This document shows, in pieces, positions 8,580-15,436 of a stretch of DNA of 40,704 bases. Within the stretch, counting starts at the first letter, position 1, and every line of letters begins with the position of its first letter. A program made the position numbers and the translations under genes. The notes under the pieces were generated by a model that saw only the letters and a program-made list of their open reading frames with translations, had not been told where the DNA came from and made no database searches. Source of the DNA: Desulfobacterales bacterium (GTDB taxonomy: Bacteria; Desulfobacterota; Desulfobacteria; Desulfobacterales; SURF-7). The stretch spans positions 1 through 40,704 of the forward strand of contig JABHLN010000025.1 in NCBI GenBank assembly GCA_018693105.1, written 5' to 3'.

Positions 8580-10136
8580 TTAAATTGAAGTTTTCTCAAT
8601 GGAGAATGCTGCAGTATACATAATACCATTAAAAGGAAAATTCAAAAGTTCGACATCTTTGCACCCCATCTCCCTGAAATATTCCAGTATGGTGGGGATG
8701 CCTTCTCCTGTCCCATCTTCTTTGGTGGATTTTATCACACCTCCTGACTTATATGACGCATACTGTTCTTCACTCAATCCGCCGGCATAATCTTTCAGGA
8801 AAAGAACAATTGAGTCGGTCTTTGAACTATATAAGGTTTTCAGTTCAAAAACCACCTTCATTATTCCATGTGCCTCACACTCCTGGTATGTATTTCTTAT
8901 TGCATTATCAAGTATATACGATAATTTTATCGGATCTATAAGAACCTTCCTATTCCCTGCTCCCAGGTTCAATTCAAAATCAACAATACTTCCGTATGAC
9001 TCTTTAATATCTACAGTTTGTATATATTCCTTTAAAAAGCCATCAAGTTCCAATAATGTTTTGTTCACGGAATTATCAATCAATTTGGGGGATTTAAACT
9101 TTTTTTCCTGATAATATATATTTTTTGTGATTGTATCCCTTATCCTCTGAAGCGAATCCTTGACTTTATTAACCTGGGCCAGGAGTACAGAATATTTTTT
9201 AGACATATCACTATCAGATTCCCCGCTAATGATTTCATTCAGAGAGCTGACAATATATTCAATTGTTGAAAGGGGGGTAACAATATTATGAAGATATCTT
9301 CGAACCCCGTTCACAATAAATTTGTCCTGTTCTTCAATAAGCCTGTCCTTTTCAAGGATCTGACGTTCCTTTTCTTCAAGCTGTTTTATCGCAAGAGCAA
9401 GAGTTGCATAGTTACCGTAACCGCGTATAGCGCGAACCAGATCGTTTGAAAACGGTATATTTCCGGTCCTTCTCACTAAAAGAATATATTGAATCTCATC
9501 AAGTCTGTCCGTCTCGATATGATATATGGGAAAACTTACTCTTAAAGAATTCCTGTCTTTGTATTTATCACTGTCCAGGTGATGAAACCGGCCTGAACTA
9601 TAATCACCATAAATAAAATTCTTTACACGTTCCCCACCCTCAAGCTTGCTTACAGATACTACACCCTCTCCATAAATATCGGTATCTCCAAGAACAGTTC
9701 CTTTTTTCAAAGTGACATACCTATCGATTTCTTCCAGCTCATCGATTTTATCACCAATCTCTGTATCAATCAGGCAGTAGAGAACCCTTTCTCTGGAAAC
9801 AAGGTCCTTCTGTATTACTCCCCTTTTTGATATAACCACCTGAAATTCTTCGGGCGTAACATCTTCTACTATATACAATGCAACATCAACACCATCTCCG
9901 ACTACCCTTTTTGTACCCTCGGTCATCAGATTCAAAATATTATATTCATTTGTATTATGCTCTATGGCAACACTTAAAAGCCGTCCGAAGTCAACATCCT
10001 TGTATTCCTCACGACGAACATTTTCAGCCTTTAATTTGTTGTTTTTTGCAATTGCCTCCTCAAGTAAAGCAATTTTATTTCTTAGCAACCTGTTTTCTTC
10101 AACCAGATCAGCATGGTCTTTAGTTTTGTCTTCCAT
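8580..10136 (-). CDS. Soluble histidine-kinase-like sensor protein
   Basis: No membrane segment or signal peptide is visible. Residues 12-45 form an N-terminal coiled coil (ENRLLRNKIALLEEAI). Residues 50-250 look like a GAF-type sensor region, judged from pattern only. A second coiled coil (250-275) leads to a short dimerisation helix with a candidate phospho-acceptor His283 in RRYLHNIVTPLS. The C-terminus is a HATPase domain: N-box LDNAIRNT (Asn411), G1 DYAGGL, G2 GTGEGIP. A proline five residues after the His fits the usual H-box. No receiver domain or response regulator is adjacent, so its partner lies elsewhere. The start ATG has only a weak AAAGAA ribosome binding site. Confidence 0.75.
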   Translation of the reverse strand: MEDKTKDHADLVEENRLLRNKIALLEEAIAKNNKLKAENVRREEYKDVDFGRLLSVAIEHNTNEYNILNLMTEGTKRVVGDGVDVALYIVEDVTPEEFQVVISKRGVIQKDLVSRERVLYCLIDTEIGDKIDELEEIDRYVTLKKGTVLGDTDIYGEGVVSVSKLEGGERVKNFIYGDYSSGRFHHLDSDKYKDRNSLRVSFPIYHIETDRLDEIQYILLVRRTGNIPFSNDLVRAIRGYGNYATLALAIKQLEEKERQILEKDRLIEEQDKFIVNGVRRYLHNIVTPLSTIEYIVSSLNEIISGESDSDMSKKYSVLLAQVNKVKDSLQRIRDTITKNIYYQEKKFKSPKLIDNSVNKTLLELDGFLKEYIQTVDIKESYGSIVDFELNLGAGNRKVLIDPIKLSYILDNAIRNTYQECEAHGIMKVVFELKTLYSSKTDSIVLFLKDYAGGLSEEQYASYKSGGVIKSTKEDGTGEGIPTILEYFREMGCKDVELLNFPFNGIMYTAAFSIEKTSI

Positions 10137-10646
10137 ATTTCTTTAATCCATTGTTTTCGCAGTGTTAATCAATCCATTTCAATGAAACAGACCATGTATA
10201 AATCTTAATGGCGTCGTAAAAAGTCTCCATCTACTGCGTTATAGCGTTTAGCCAGACGTTCGACATACTACATGTATGCCTTCACGCCTGGCTAAACGCT
10301 ATGCCTTGTATATGAAGATTTTTACTTAGCCATTGGTTATACTTTTTACAAATTCATCAATCTTAACAGATAAATCTTGATTTTTTTCCCGTTATACAGA
10401 TTCGAAAATTATACAGAAAAAAACCTTATTTTATTTTCAGCTATACTGTGAAACTTGTCAAGCATATGATACTTTTTTGTATTTGATACTTATTAGAGTT
10501 TGGGATCTTTTTAGCGTTTTTTTGAGGTTCTGCACCCACCACCTAAAGACGATTAGTTGAATTTAAAGAATAGCTTGTGTGGATCGACAACACCGCTATG
10601 TGACAGGTAAATTTTATTTGAGGATGATGACTTTTTTACGAGTTTA
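10137..10646. other. Intergenic region between histidine kinase and permease, with repeat sequences
   Basis: Contains repeat copy 3 and, at its right edge, a repeat terminal fragment (both annotated). The sequence in between (about 10365-10627) is A+T-rich, with no gene or terminator I can support. Confidence 0.6.
10205..10360 (+). repeat. Dispersed ~155-bp palindromic repeat, copy 3
   Basis: Begins TTAATGGCGTCGTAAAAAGTC and ends ACTTTTTACAAATTCATCAA. The hairpin arms are GCGTTTAGCCAGACG and CGCCTGGCTAAACGC. The six bases AATCTT flank it directly on both sides (10201-10206 and 10359-10364), as for copy 1. Confidence 0.92.
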
Positions 10647-10650
10647 TCAA
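10628..10650 (+). repeat. Terminal fragment of the dispersed repeat at the permease 3' end
   Basis: GACTTTTTTACGAGTTTATCAA is the complement of the repeat end TTGATGAACTCGTAAAAAAGT with one change. The permease stop codon TGA is the TGA of this terminus. Confidence 0.7.
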
Positions 10651-11780
10651 ATAACTATATTAAACAAATACCCCATCAGCAATATTCCACAACTGACAAC
10701 ACTTATGAAAACACCTATCAAGCGGGGTTTAAGCACCTTTCTTAAAATCACCATTTCAGGCAGGGAAAGAGCAATCACACTCATCATAAACGCCAGTACT
10801 GTACCCAGAGCAGCCCCTTTTCCAAGCAGGGCTTCTACAACCGGAATAATCCCGGCAGCATTTGAATACATGGGAACACCCATACCAACTGCAAGGGGAA
10901 CAGACCACCATGAACCTTTTCCCATAACTGATGCCATAAGTCCTTCAGGTACGAATCCGTGAATTACTGCTCCCACAGCAATTCCTAAAATCACATAAAT
11001 CCATACCCGTCCTATGATTTCCACAACGGCATCCCATCCATATATGATACGGTCATTCAGTGTCAGCCTGTCATCAGCAATATTGTCTTCACCTGGATTT
11101 ATTTCCGTTACCCATCCTTCAACATCTTTTTCCATATTCATACGGCCGATAACCCAGCCCGCAAGAATAGCAACGGTCAGCCCTGTCGCCATATATAACG
11201 CAGCCACTTTCCATCCCAGGAGCCCATATAGAAGTCCAAGGGCGATTTCATTTACCATAGGCGCTGCAATCAAAAATGAAAAAGTTACACCAAGCGGCAC
11301 CCCAGCCGCAACAAAGCCAATGAAAAGCGGCACAGCCGAACATGAACAGAAAGGAGTAACAATGCCAAGAAAAGCAGCCATAATATTTCCAAGAAATAAA
11401 TTTCGTCCGGCAAGCATGGCTCGTGTTTTCTCCGGTGTAAAAAAACTGCGTATTATACCAACACCAAAGACAACCAGCAAAAGAAGCATCATTACCTTAG
11501 GCGTATCATAGAGGAAAAATTGAATTGCTCCCCCTATGTGAGACCCTTTTGTTATCGAAAAAAGGTCATAAGTTATCCACGAAGAAATTTGCGGTAAAAA
11601 CCGGTACAACTTCCACCAGAGATAAACAAGAACAATTCCTGAGGTCAAATAAAGATACGGATAACTTCTTGGAACATCAGATTTGCAGCTTTCATCTGAA
11701 TTGCATGAGCTGTCTATTACTTCTTTTGATTCCATTATTAATTCCTTAAATTTTCCAGGAGTTAAATTTGCTGTTTTCAT
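10647..11780 (-). CDS. PF03773/ArsP-type permease (metal or metalloid efflux)
   Basis: A 377-residue polytopic protein with about eight to ten hydrophobic helices. The first half contains TPFCSCSAVPLFIGF, the Cys-containing signature of the PF03773 (DUF318/UPF0718) permeases, and the second half has the matching GVPMYSNAAGIIPVVEALL repeat. Family members include ArsP, which exports trivalent organoarsenicals, and the SO_0444-type transporter proposed to export copper or zinc. As the last gene of an arsR-acr3 operon, an arsenic-related role is the best inference. The ATG has a CAGGA ribosome binding site. The gap from the acr3 stop is about 140 bp, longer than elsewhere in the operon. Confidence 0.88.
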   Translation of the reverse strand: MKTANLTPGKFKELIMESKEVIDSSCNSDESCKSDVPRSYPYLYLTSGIVLVYLWWKLYRFLPQISSWITYDLFSITKGSHIGGAIQFFLYDTPKVMMLLLLVVFGVGIIRSFFTPEKTRAMLAGRNLFLGNIMAAFLGIVTPFCSCSAVPLFIGFVAAGVPLGVTFSFLIAAPMVNEIALGLLYGLLGWKVAALYMATGLTVAILAGWVIGRMNMEKDVEGWVTEINPGEDNIADDRLTLNDRIIYGWDAVVEIIGRVWIYVILGIAVGAVIHGFVPEGLMASVMGKGSWWSVPLAVGMGVPMYSNAAGIIPVVEALLGKGAALGTVLAFMMSVIALSLPEMVILRKVLKPRLIGVFISVVSCGILLMGYLFNIVI

Positions 11781-11921
11781 ATTCCTGAATGGATATTTAT
11801 TAATTATATTTTCTGGATTCCATATCCAAAAACCTTAAAACCAATATAACCGCCAAGCTCATTCCAAGAGACAGCTATACCTGACTGACACAAACTTACA
11901 TCTACACATGTTGTATGTAAA

Positions 11922-13025
11922 TCATGTTCCCGGATTGTCCCGGGGCAGTCTGTTAACATGGCAAATACCTGTTGGTGTTTCGACGGCATAAGTAAAATAT
12001 CTACGTTTAATCCACAAGGCAACACTTACAAGACTGATAAGAACAGGTACTTCCACCAACGGACCGATTACAGCCGCAAACGCCTGTCCCGAATCAATAC
12101 CGAACACTGCAACAGCAACAGCAATGGCAAGTTCAAAATTATTAGAAGCCGCCGTAAAGCTCAGAGTGGCAGATTGTTCGTATGTCGCCCCGACTTTTAT
12201 CGACATAAAAAATGACACAAAAAACATAACTATAAAATAAATGCAGAGAGGAATCGCAATACGAATAACATCAAATGGTAACTGAACAATATATTCACCT
12301 TTCAAAGAAAACATAACCAGTATGGTGAAAAGCAGAGCGATTAAGGTTATGGGGCTTATCCTTGGAATAAATTTCTGTTCATACCATTCTATCCCCATAG
12401 TTTTCAGTCCGATCATACGTGAAATAATACCGGCAATGAAAGGAATACCAAGATATATAAAAACGCTTTCCGCAATCTGTCCTATAGATATATCAACAAT
12501 AACCCCTTTTAATCCAAACCACTGGGGTACTAATGTAATAAAAATATATGCGTACACTGAAAAAAACAGGACCTGAAATATTGAATTAAATGCCACCAAG
12601 CCTGCACAGTATTCCGTATCCCCTGACGCCAGGTCATTCCAGACAATCACCATGGCAATACATCGGGCCAGGCCTATCAAAATAAGTCCCACCATATACT
12701 CATGGTGTCCGGAAAGAAAACAAACCGCCAGTAAAAACATCAGTATGGGGCCTATTATCCAGTTCTGAACAAGTGACAGGGCCAACACTTTATAGTTTCT
12801 AAATACTTCTCCGAGCTGTTCATACTTGACCTTAGCCAGTGGCGGGTACATCATCAATATGAGACCTATGGCTATAGGTATGTTGGTAGTACCCACCTGA
12901 AACCGGTTGATAATATCACGGATTCCGGGATAAAAATATCCTGTTCCCACTCCGATTAACATGGCCATAAAAATCCACAAGGTTAAAAATCTATCCAAAA
13001 AAGAAAGACGTTTATTATGTGACAT
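11922..13025 (-). CDS. acr3: Arsenite efflux pump Acr3
   Basis: The ten-helix bile-acid/arsenite family pump that expels arsenite across the inner membrane. The diagnostic Cys122 sits in [22 protein letters not shown], and later helices carry the conserved [18 protein letters not shown]. Length of 367 residues is normal, with a slightly long hydrophilic C-terminal tail (about 20 residues after KRRYF). A run of eight Gs provides the ribosome binding site. It follows the CcdA-like gene by about 30 bp in the operon arsR, thioredoxin, ccdA-like, acr3, permease. No arsenate reductase of the ArsC type is in the window; the exported thioredoxin and CcdA are the only redox partners. Confidence 0.95.
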   Translation of the reverse strand: MSHNKRLSFLDRFLTLWIFMAMLIGVGTGYFYPGIRDIINRFQVGTTNIPIAIGLILMMYPPLAKVKYEQLGEVFRNYKVLALSLVQNWIIGPILMFLLAVCFLSGHHEYMVGLILIGLARCIAMVIVWNDLASGDTEYCAGLVAFNSIFQVLFFSVYAYIFITLVPQWFGLKGVIVDISIGQIAESVFIYLGIPFIAGIISRMIGLKTMGIEWYEQKFIPRISPITLIALLFTILVMFSLKGEYIVQLPFDVIRIAIPLCIYFIVMFFVSFFMSIKVGATYEQSATLSFTAASNNFELAIAVAVAVFGIDSGQAFAAVIGPLVEVPVLISLVSVALWIKRRYFTYAVETPTGICHVNRLPRDNPGT

Positions 13026-13056
13026 ACCCCCCCCATTAATATTTTAATATTTAGTT

Positions 13057-13764
13057 TTATATATTTACAAACGGACTGAGAATAAAATAAGCGCCGAGTA
13101 AACCGATAGTTATACCTGCACCCTTACTAAATATATTGGCTGCCCCTTTCCAGGCATTGTTTTCCATAATATTCCTAACGACTGCCATAGAGCTTCCTGC
13201 AACCATGATCGGAAGGCAATGCCCAATAGCAAATAAAAGTATAAATAAAAAACCGGTTGCCAATTTTTTCTGTATAGTAATAATAGCAAGAATCGGTGCT
13301 ATAAAACCGAATGTACATGATCCGGATAATAAACCATAAGCAAGCCCTAAAACAAAAGCACCAAAGATTCCCTTTAGTTTAAGCCGGTAAAACATTCCTC
13401 CTGACAATCTGAATTTATCCACTCCGAGCATACCTATAGCTACCCAGATCAGTATGCATCCTGTAATAATATTCCAGTAACTGCTTACATCTCCAAGTAT
13501 ACGGCCAAGATAGGCGCAAAGTATGCCGATAAGAGCGATAGTAATAAAAAGGCCTGTAGTAAACATGACAGCGAAGATAGATGCGCTTTTGGAATTGACT
13601 GCTCTATCCTGCCCCCCGACATATGCAACTATAAGAGGAATGGAAGCTATGTGACAAGGACTGAAAATTAAACTTATCATTCCCCAAATAAAACAACCAA
13701 AAGCAGCAATAATCGAACCGGCTGCAATCCATTCATTAACCGTCATAAAAAATGAATCAAGCAT
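13057..13764 (-). CDS. CcdA/DsbD-type transmembrane thiol electron carrier
   Basis: A 235-residue, six-helix protein of the cytochrome-c-biogenesis/CcdA family. These proteins carry reducing power from cytoplasmic thioredoxin to extracytoplasmic thiol proteins through two membrane cysteines. Both are visible: Cys37 in IFSPCHIASIPLIVAYVGG and Cys150 in GLLSGSCTFGFIAPIL. The ATG has an AAGGTGA ribosome binding site. The exported thioredoxin gene lies immediately upstream, so that protein is the likely electron acceptor. Its place inside an arsenic operon suggests it supplies electrons for an extracytoplasmic thiol step in metalloid handling, which is an inference. Confidence 0.9.
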   Translation of the reverse strand: MLDSFFMTVNEWIAAGSIIAAFGCFIWGMISLIFSPCHIASIPLIVAYVGGQDRAVNSKSASIFAVMFTTGLFITIALIGILCAYLGRILGDVSSYWNIITGCILIWVAIGMLGVDKFRLSGGMFYRLKLKGIFGAFVLGLAYGLLSGSCTFGFIAPILAIITIQKKLATGFLFILLFAIGHCLPIMVAGSSMAVVRNIMENNAWKGAANIFSKGAGITIGLLGAYFILSPFVNI

Positions 13765-13795
13765 TCGTCACCTTCAAATCAAGCCCACCATATCT

Positions 13796-14179
13796 TTACT
13801 CTACACCCATTTTCTTTAGCTGCTTAATAATTTGCTCTTCACCCAAAAATCCCGAATGGCGATATACTTCTTCCCCATTAAGATCAAAAAATATTTGAGT
13901 TGGAATTCCTCTTATGCCAAAACGGCTTGCCTGGTCACGATTCTTCCAAACATCAATAAAAACAATATCAGCTTTACCGCTGTATACTTTCTCAATCTTC
14001 ACCATAATCGGAGCCATCATTTTACACGGTATACATTTTTCAGCCCCAAGATCGATCATTGTAACCATTCCTTTTTGAGGGAGTTTGCTGTAATCCTGAG
14101 GCTGGTCAATTCCGTAAGCAATGCTGGCTGTAAAAAGAATACAAATAAGAATAGATTTTATTAATGAATTTAACTTCAA
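13796..14179 (-). CDS. Exported thioredoxin-fold protein
   Basis: A 127-residue protein with a signal peptide (about residues 1-23, ending SIAYG) and a single thioredoxin fold. The active site is Cys49-Ile-Pro-Cys52 in LGAEKCIPCKMMAP, and the cis-Pro loop is GIRGIPTQIFFD. It is expected to work in the periplasm as a reductant or oxidase of thiols. Directly downstream is the CcdA-like gene, the natural electron donor. A palindrome matching the arsR operator lies in the 93-bp gap upstream, between this gene and arsR, so it may have its own ArsR-controlled promoter. The start codon is preceded by GGAGGA at short distance. Confidence 0.9.
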   Translation of the reverse strand: MKLNSLIKSILICILFTASIAYGIDQPQDYSKLPQKGMVTMIDLGAEKCIPCKMMAPIMVKIEKVYSGKADIVFIDVWKNRDQASRFGIRGIPTQIFFDLNGEEVYRHSGFLGEEQIIKQLKKMGVE

Positions 14180-14238
14180 TATTATATCCTCCAGGTTTTA
14201 GTATAGCTCCCCCTTTCAGGAGGAACTCCGCAAAGCCT

Positions 14239-14262
14239 CTATATCGTGATATAGCGATATAG
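14239..14262. promoter_or_regulatory. Second ArsR-type operator, between arsR and the thioredoxin gene
   Basis: CTATATCG-TGATATAG-CGATATAG has perfect 8-bp inverted arms and an inner half-site. On the minus strand it contains CTATATCACGATATAG, which matches the operator before arsR (CTATATAACGATATAT) at 14 of 16 bases. It starts 11 bp after the arsR stop codon. It is too A+T-rich to be a good terminator. Confidence 0.65.
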
Positions 14263-14272
14263 ATAATAAAGA

Positions 14273-14617
14273 TTACTTTTTACATATTTTCTCTCGGTTG
14301 ATTCCAGGCAAAGTTTTTATCAATGCCATCATTTCCGGATCGTAATCAAGCCAATGCTTAAGATTTCCAACCAAATTAGCAGCATAAGCGCTTGCAGAGC
14401 CATCTGTAAGAATATAGTTAACCCACAAACCTTTTTTAAAAGATGAAATCAAGCCGGCTTCTTCGAGGGTTTTTAAATGCTTGCTTGCTGTAGACTGGGC
14501 AATCCCCAATGCTGCCTGAATTTCACAAACACACATAACCCGATGTTGAAGCATCTTCATGATCTTCACTCGTCCTGGATCAGAAAGAGCCTTCATAACT
14601 TTTATAAATTCTTTCAT
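14273..14617 (-). CDS. arsR: ArsR-family arsenite-responsive repressor
   Basis: A 114-residue winged-helix repressor. The helix-turn-helix is ALGIAQSTASKHLKTLEEAGLI, and the inducer-binding pair Cys29 and Cys31 lies in VMCVCEIQ at the start of the recognition unit, as in the classic As(III)-responsive ArsR proteins. A further Cys112 near the C-terminus might be a third ligand. It is the first gene of the operon, so it should repress its own transcription and release on binding arsenite or antimonite. The promoter and an operator directly upstream are recognisable, and a second operator follows the gene. The ribosome binding site is GAGG. Confidence 0.95.
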   Translation of the reverse strand: MKEFIKVMKALSDPGRVKIMKMLQHRVMCVCEIQAALGIAQSTASKHLKTLEEAGLISSFKKGLWVNYILTDGSASAYAANLVGNLKHWLDYDPEMMALIKTLPGINREKICKK

Positions 14618-14626
14618 AATAACCTC

Positions 14627-14642
14627 ATATATCGTTATATAG
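14627..14642. promoter_or_regulatory. ArsR-type operator at the arsR promoter
   Basis: On the minus strand CTATATAACGATATAT, an imperfect palindrome placed just after the -10 box, over the expected transcription start. A repressor here would block initiation. Confidence 0.65.
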
Positions 14643-14643
14643 G

Positions 14644-14672
14644 AATGTATTCATATTATTAACGGATGTCAA
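14644..14672 (-). promoter_or_regulatory. Promoter of the ars operon
   Basis: On the minus strand: a perfect TTGACA, a 17-bp spacer and TACATT. Start of transcription is expected near 14637, about 20 nt before the arsR ATG. Confidence 0.7.
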
Positions 14673-14802
14673 TATATAATGCAGAAGGAAGGCCAACCGG
14701 ATGAAAGTGAAGAAATGGTAATGATTCGTATATCAAAATGGTAGCTTTATTAAGTGAAATATCTCTAATAGGTTTTTCATTTTTTTGAAATCTTTGAAAA
14801 AG

Positions 14803-14816
14803 TTGACATAAGTCAA
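14803..14816. promoter_or_regulatory. CRP/FNR-superfamily-type site upstream of the zinc-ribbon gene
   Basis: TTGAC-ATAA-GTCAA is a perfect inverted repeat with the 5-4-5 geometry of FNR-type boxes. Its centre is about 42-45 bp before a start that would fit a -10 box in TTTATATATA (near 14843), the activator position. Alternatively TTGACA here is a -35 box with TACAGA 16 bp later, which would make the site a repressor target. Confidence 0.45.
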
Positions 14817-14878
14817 TGCATCTGTACAGATTTTACCATATTTATATATATAATATTAACTTAATAAAGGAGATAAAT

Positions 14879-15121
14879 ATGCATGATGGATGCTCACAAT
14901 GCTTTGATAACGGGATGCAGATTGTTGATAAAATAAGAACGATGGGTTTCAACAACACATCGCTTGGAATGCCGCTAGAAATAAAATGCACAAACTGTGA
15001 TATAACCTTTGAAATGAAAACTATGGAATGCACTTGCCCTGATTGCCGGATGGTATTCGGTGTCACGCCTTGTCATTCACACAGTGCCGAGTTTGTATTG
15101 CCGGCAGGGATAGATTATTAG
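14879..15121 (+). CDS. Small zinc-ribbon-like Cys-rich protein
   Basis: 80 residues from the ATG preceded by AAAGGAGAT. The longer ORF-track start lies inside the promoter region and adds an unlikely tail. The cysteines are arranged as C5xxC8, C37xxC40, C51xC53xxC56 and C65-His-Ser-His68, which looks like one or two zinc-binding knuckles. I do not recognise the family. A small coiled protein follows after 10 bp, so the two probably form an operon. The upstream FNR-type palindrome suggests control by oxygen, nitric oxide or another redox signal, but this is inference. Confidence 0.7.
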   Translation: MHDGCSQCFDNGMQIVDKIRTMGFNNTSLGMPLEIKCTNCDITFEMKTMECTCPDCRMVFGVTPCHSHSAEFVLPAGIDY

Positions 15122-15131
15122 GGATATATTA

Positions 15132-15311
15132 ATGATGAATACTATAAATGAACTTAAGGAAAGACTTGCAGAACTTGACAAATTGATAACAGAAACAAAA
15201 AAAAGACTCCCGGCTCATTCAACAAAGCCACCTGTGATGATGGATTTAATTGATCTTGAAGATGAATATGATAGTGTTTTAGGAAAAATAGAAGACTATA
15301 ACATAAATTGA
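15132..15311 (+). CDS. Small coiled-coil protein, function unknown
   Basis: A 59-residue frame too short for the ORF track: MMNTINELKERLAELDKLIT, then KKRLPAHSTKPPVMMDLIDLEDE and a short final helix. It lies 10 bp after the zinc-ribbon gene on the same strand. The helical heptads, acidic C-terminal half and central PAHSTKPP turn look like real protein rather than chance. No clear ribosome binding site is visible, so translation may be coupled to the gene before it. A perfect 11-bp inverted repeat starts 8 bp after the stop. Function unknown. Confidence 0.6.
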   Translation: MMNTINELKERLAELDKLITETKKRLPAHSTKPPVMMDLIDLEDEYDSVLGKIEDYNIN

Positions 15312-15319
15312 ATTGAAAT

Positions 15320-15363
15320 CGGGGTAAGAGATTTTGACAATCACTCGTTTTTCTCTTACCCCG
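15320..15363. repeat. 11-bp perfect inverted repeat between convergent genes
   Basis: CGGGGTAAGAG, a 22-base loop, then CTCTTACCCCG. It lies between the 59-residue gene (+) and deaD (-). Neither side has a T-run directly after the stem, so it is not a standard intrinsic terminator, though a transcription-stopping or mRNA-protecting role is possible. Confidence 0.6.
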
Positions 15364-15436
15364 GATTGAACTATTGATCACTTGAAAGGTTCTGCACCAG
15401 GCCATGTTTTAGGAAATAATGTCCTCTGATAAAGTT

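Noticed and set aside
11804-12025. 73-aa minus-strand ORF across the acr3 3' end and the following gap
   Set aside because: It overlaps acr3 in another frame, has no ribosome binding site and no recognisable domain; acr3 already explains most of the span.
10531-15398. Shared 12-mer AGGTTCTGCACC near 10533 and near 15386
   Set aside because: The match is too short and its flanks differ; no element boundary could be defined.
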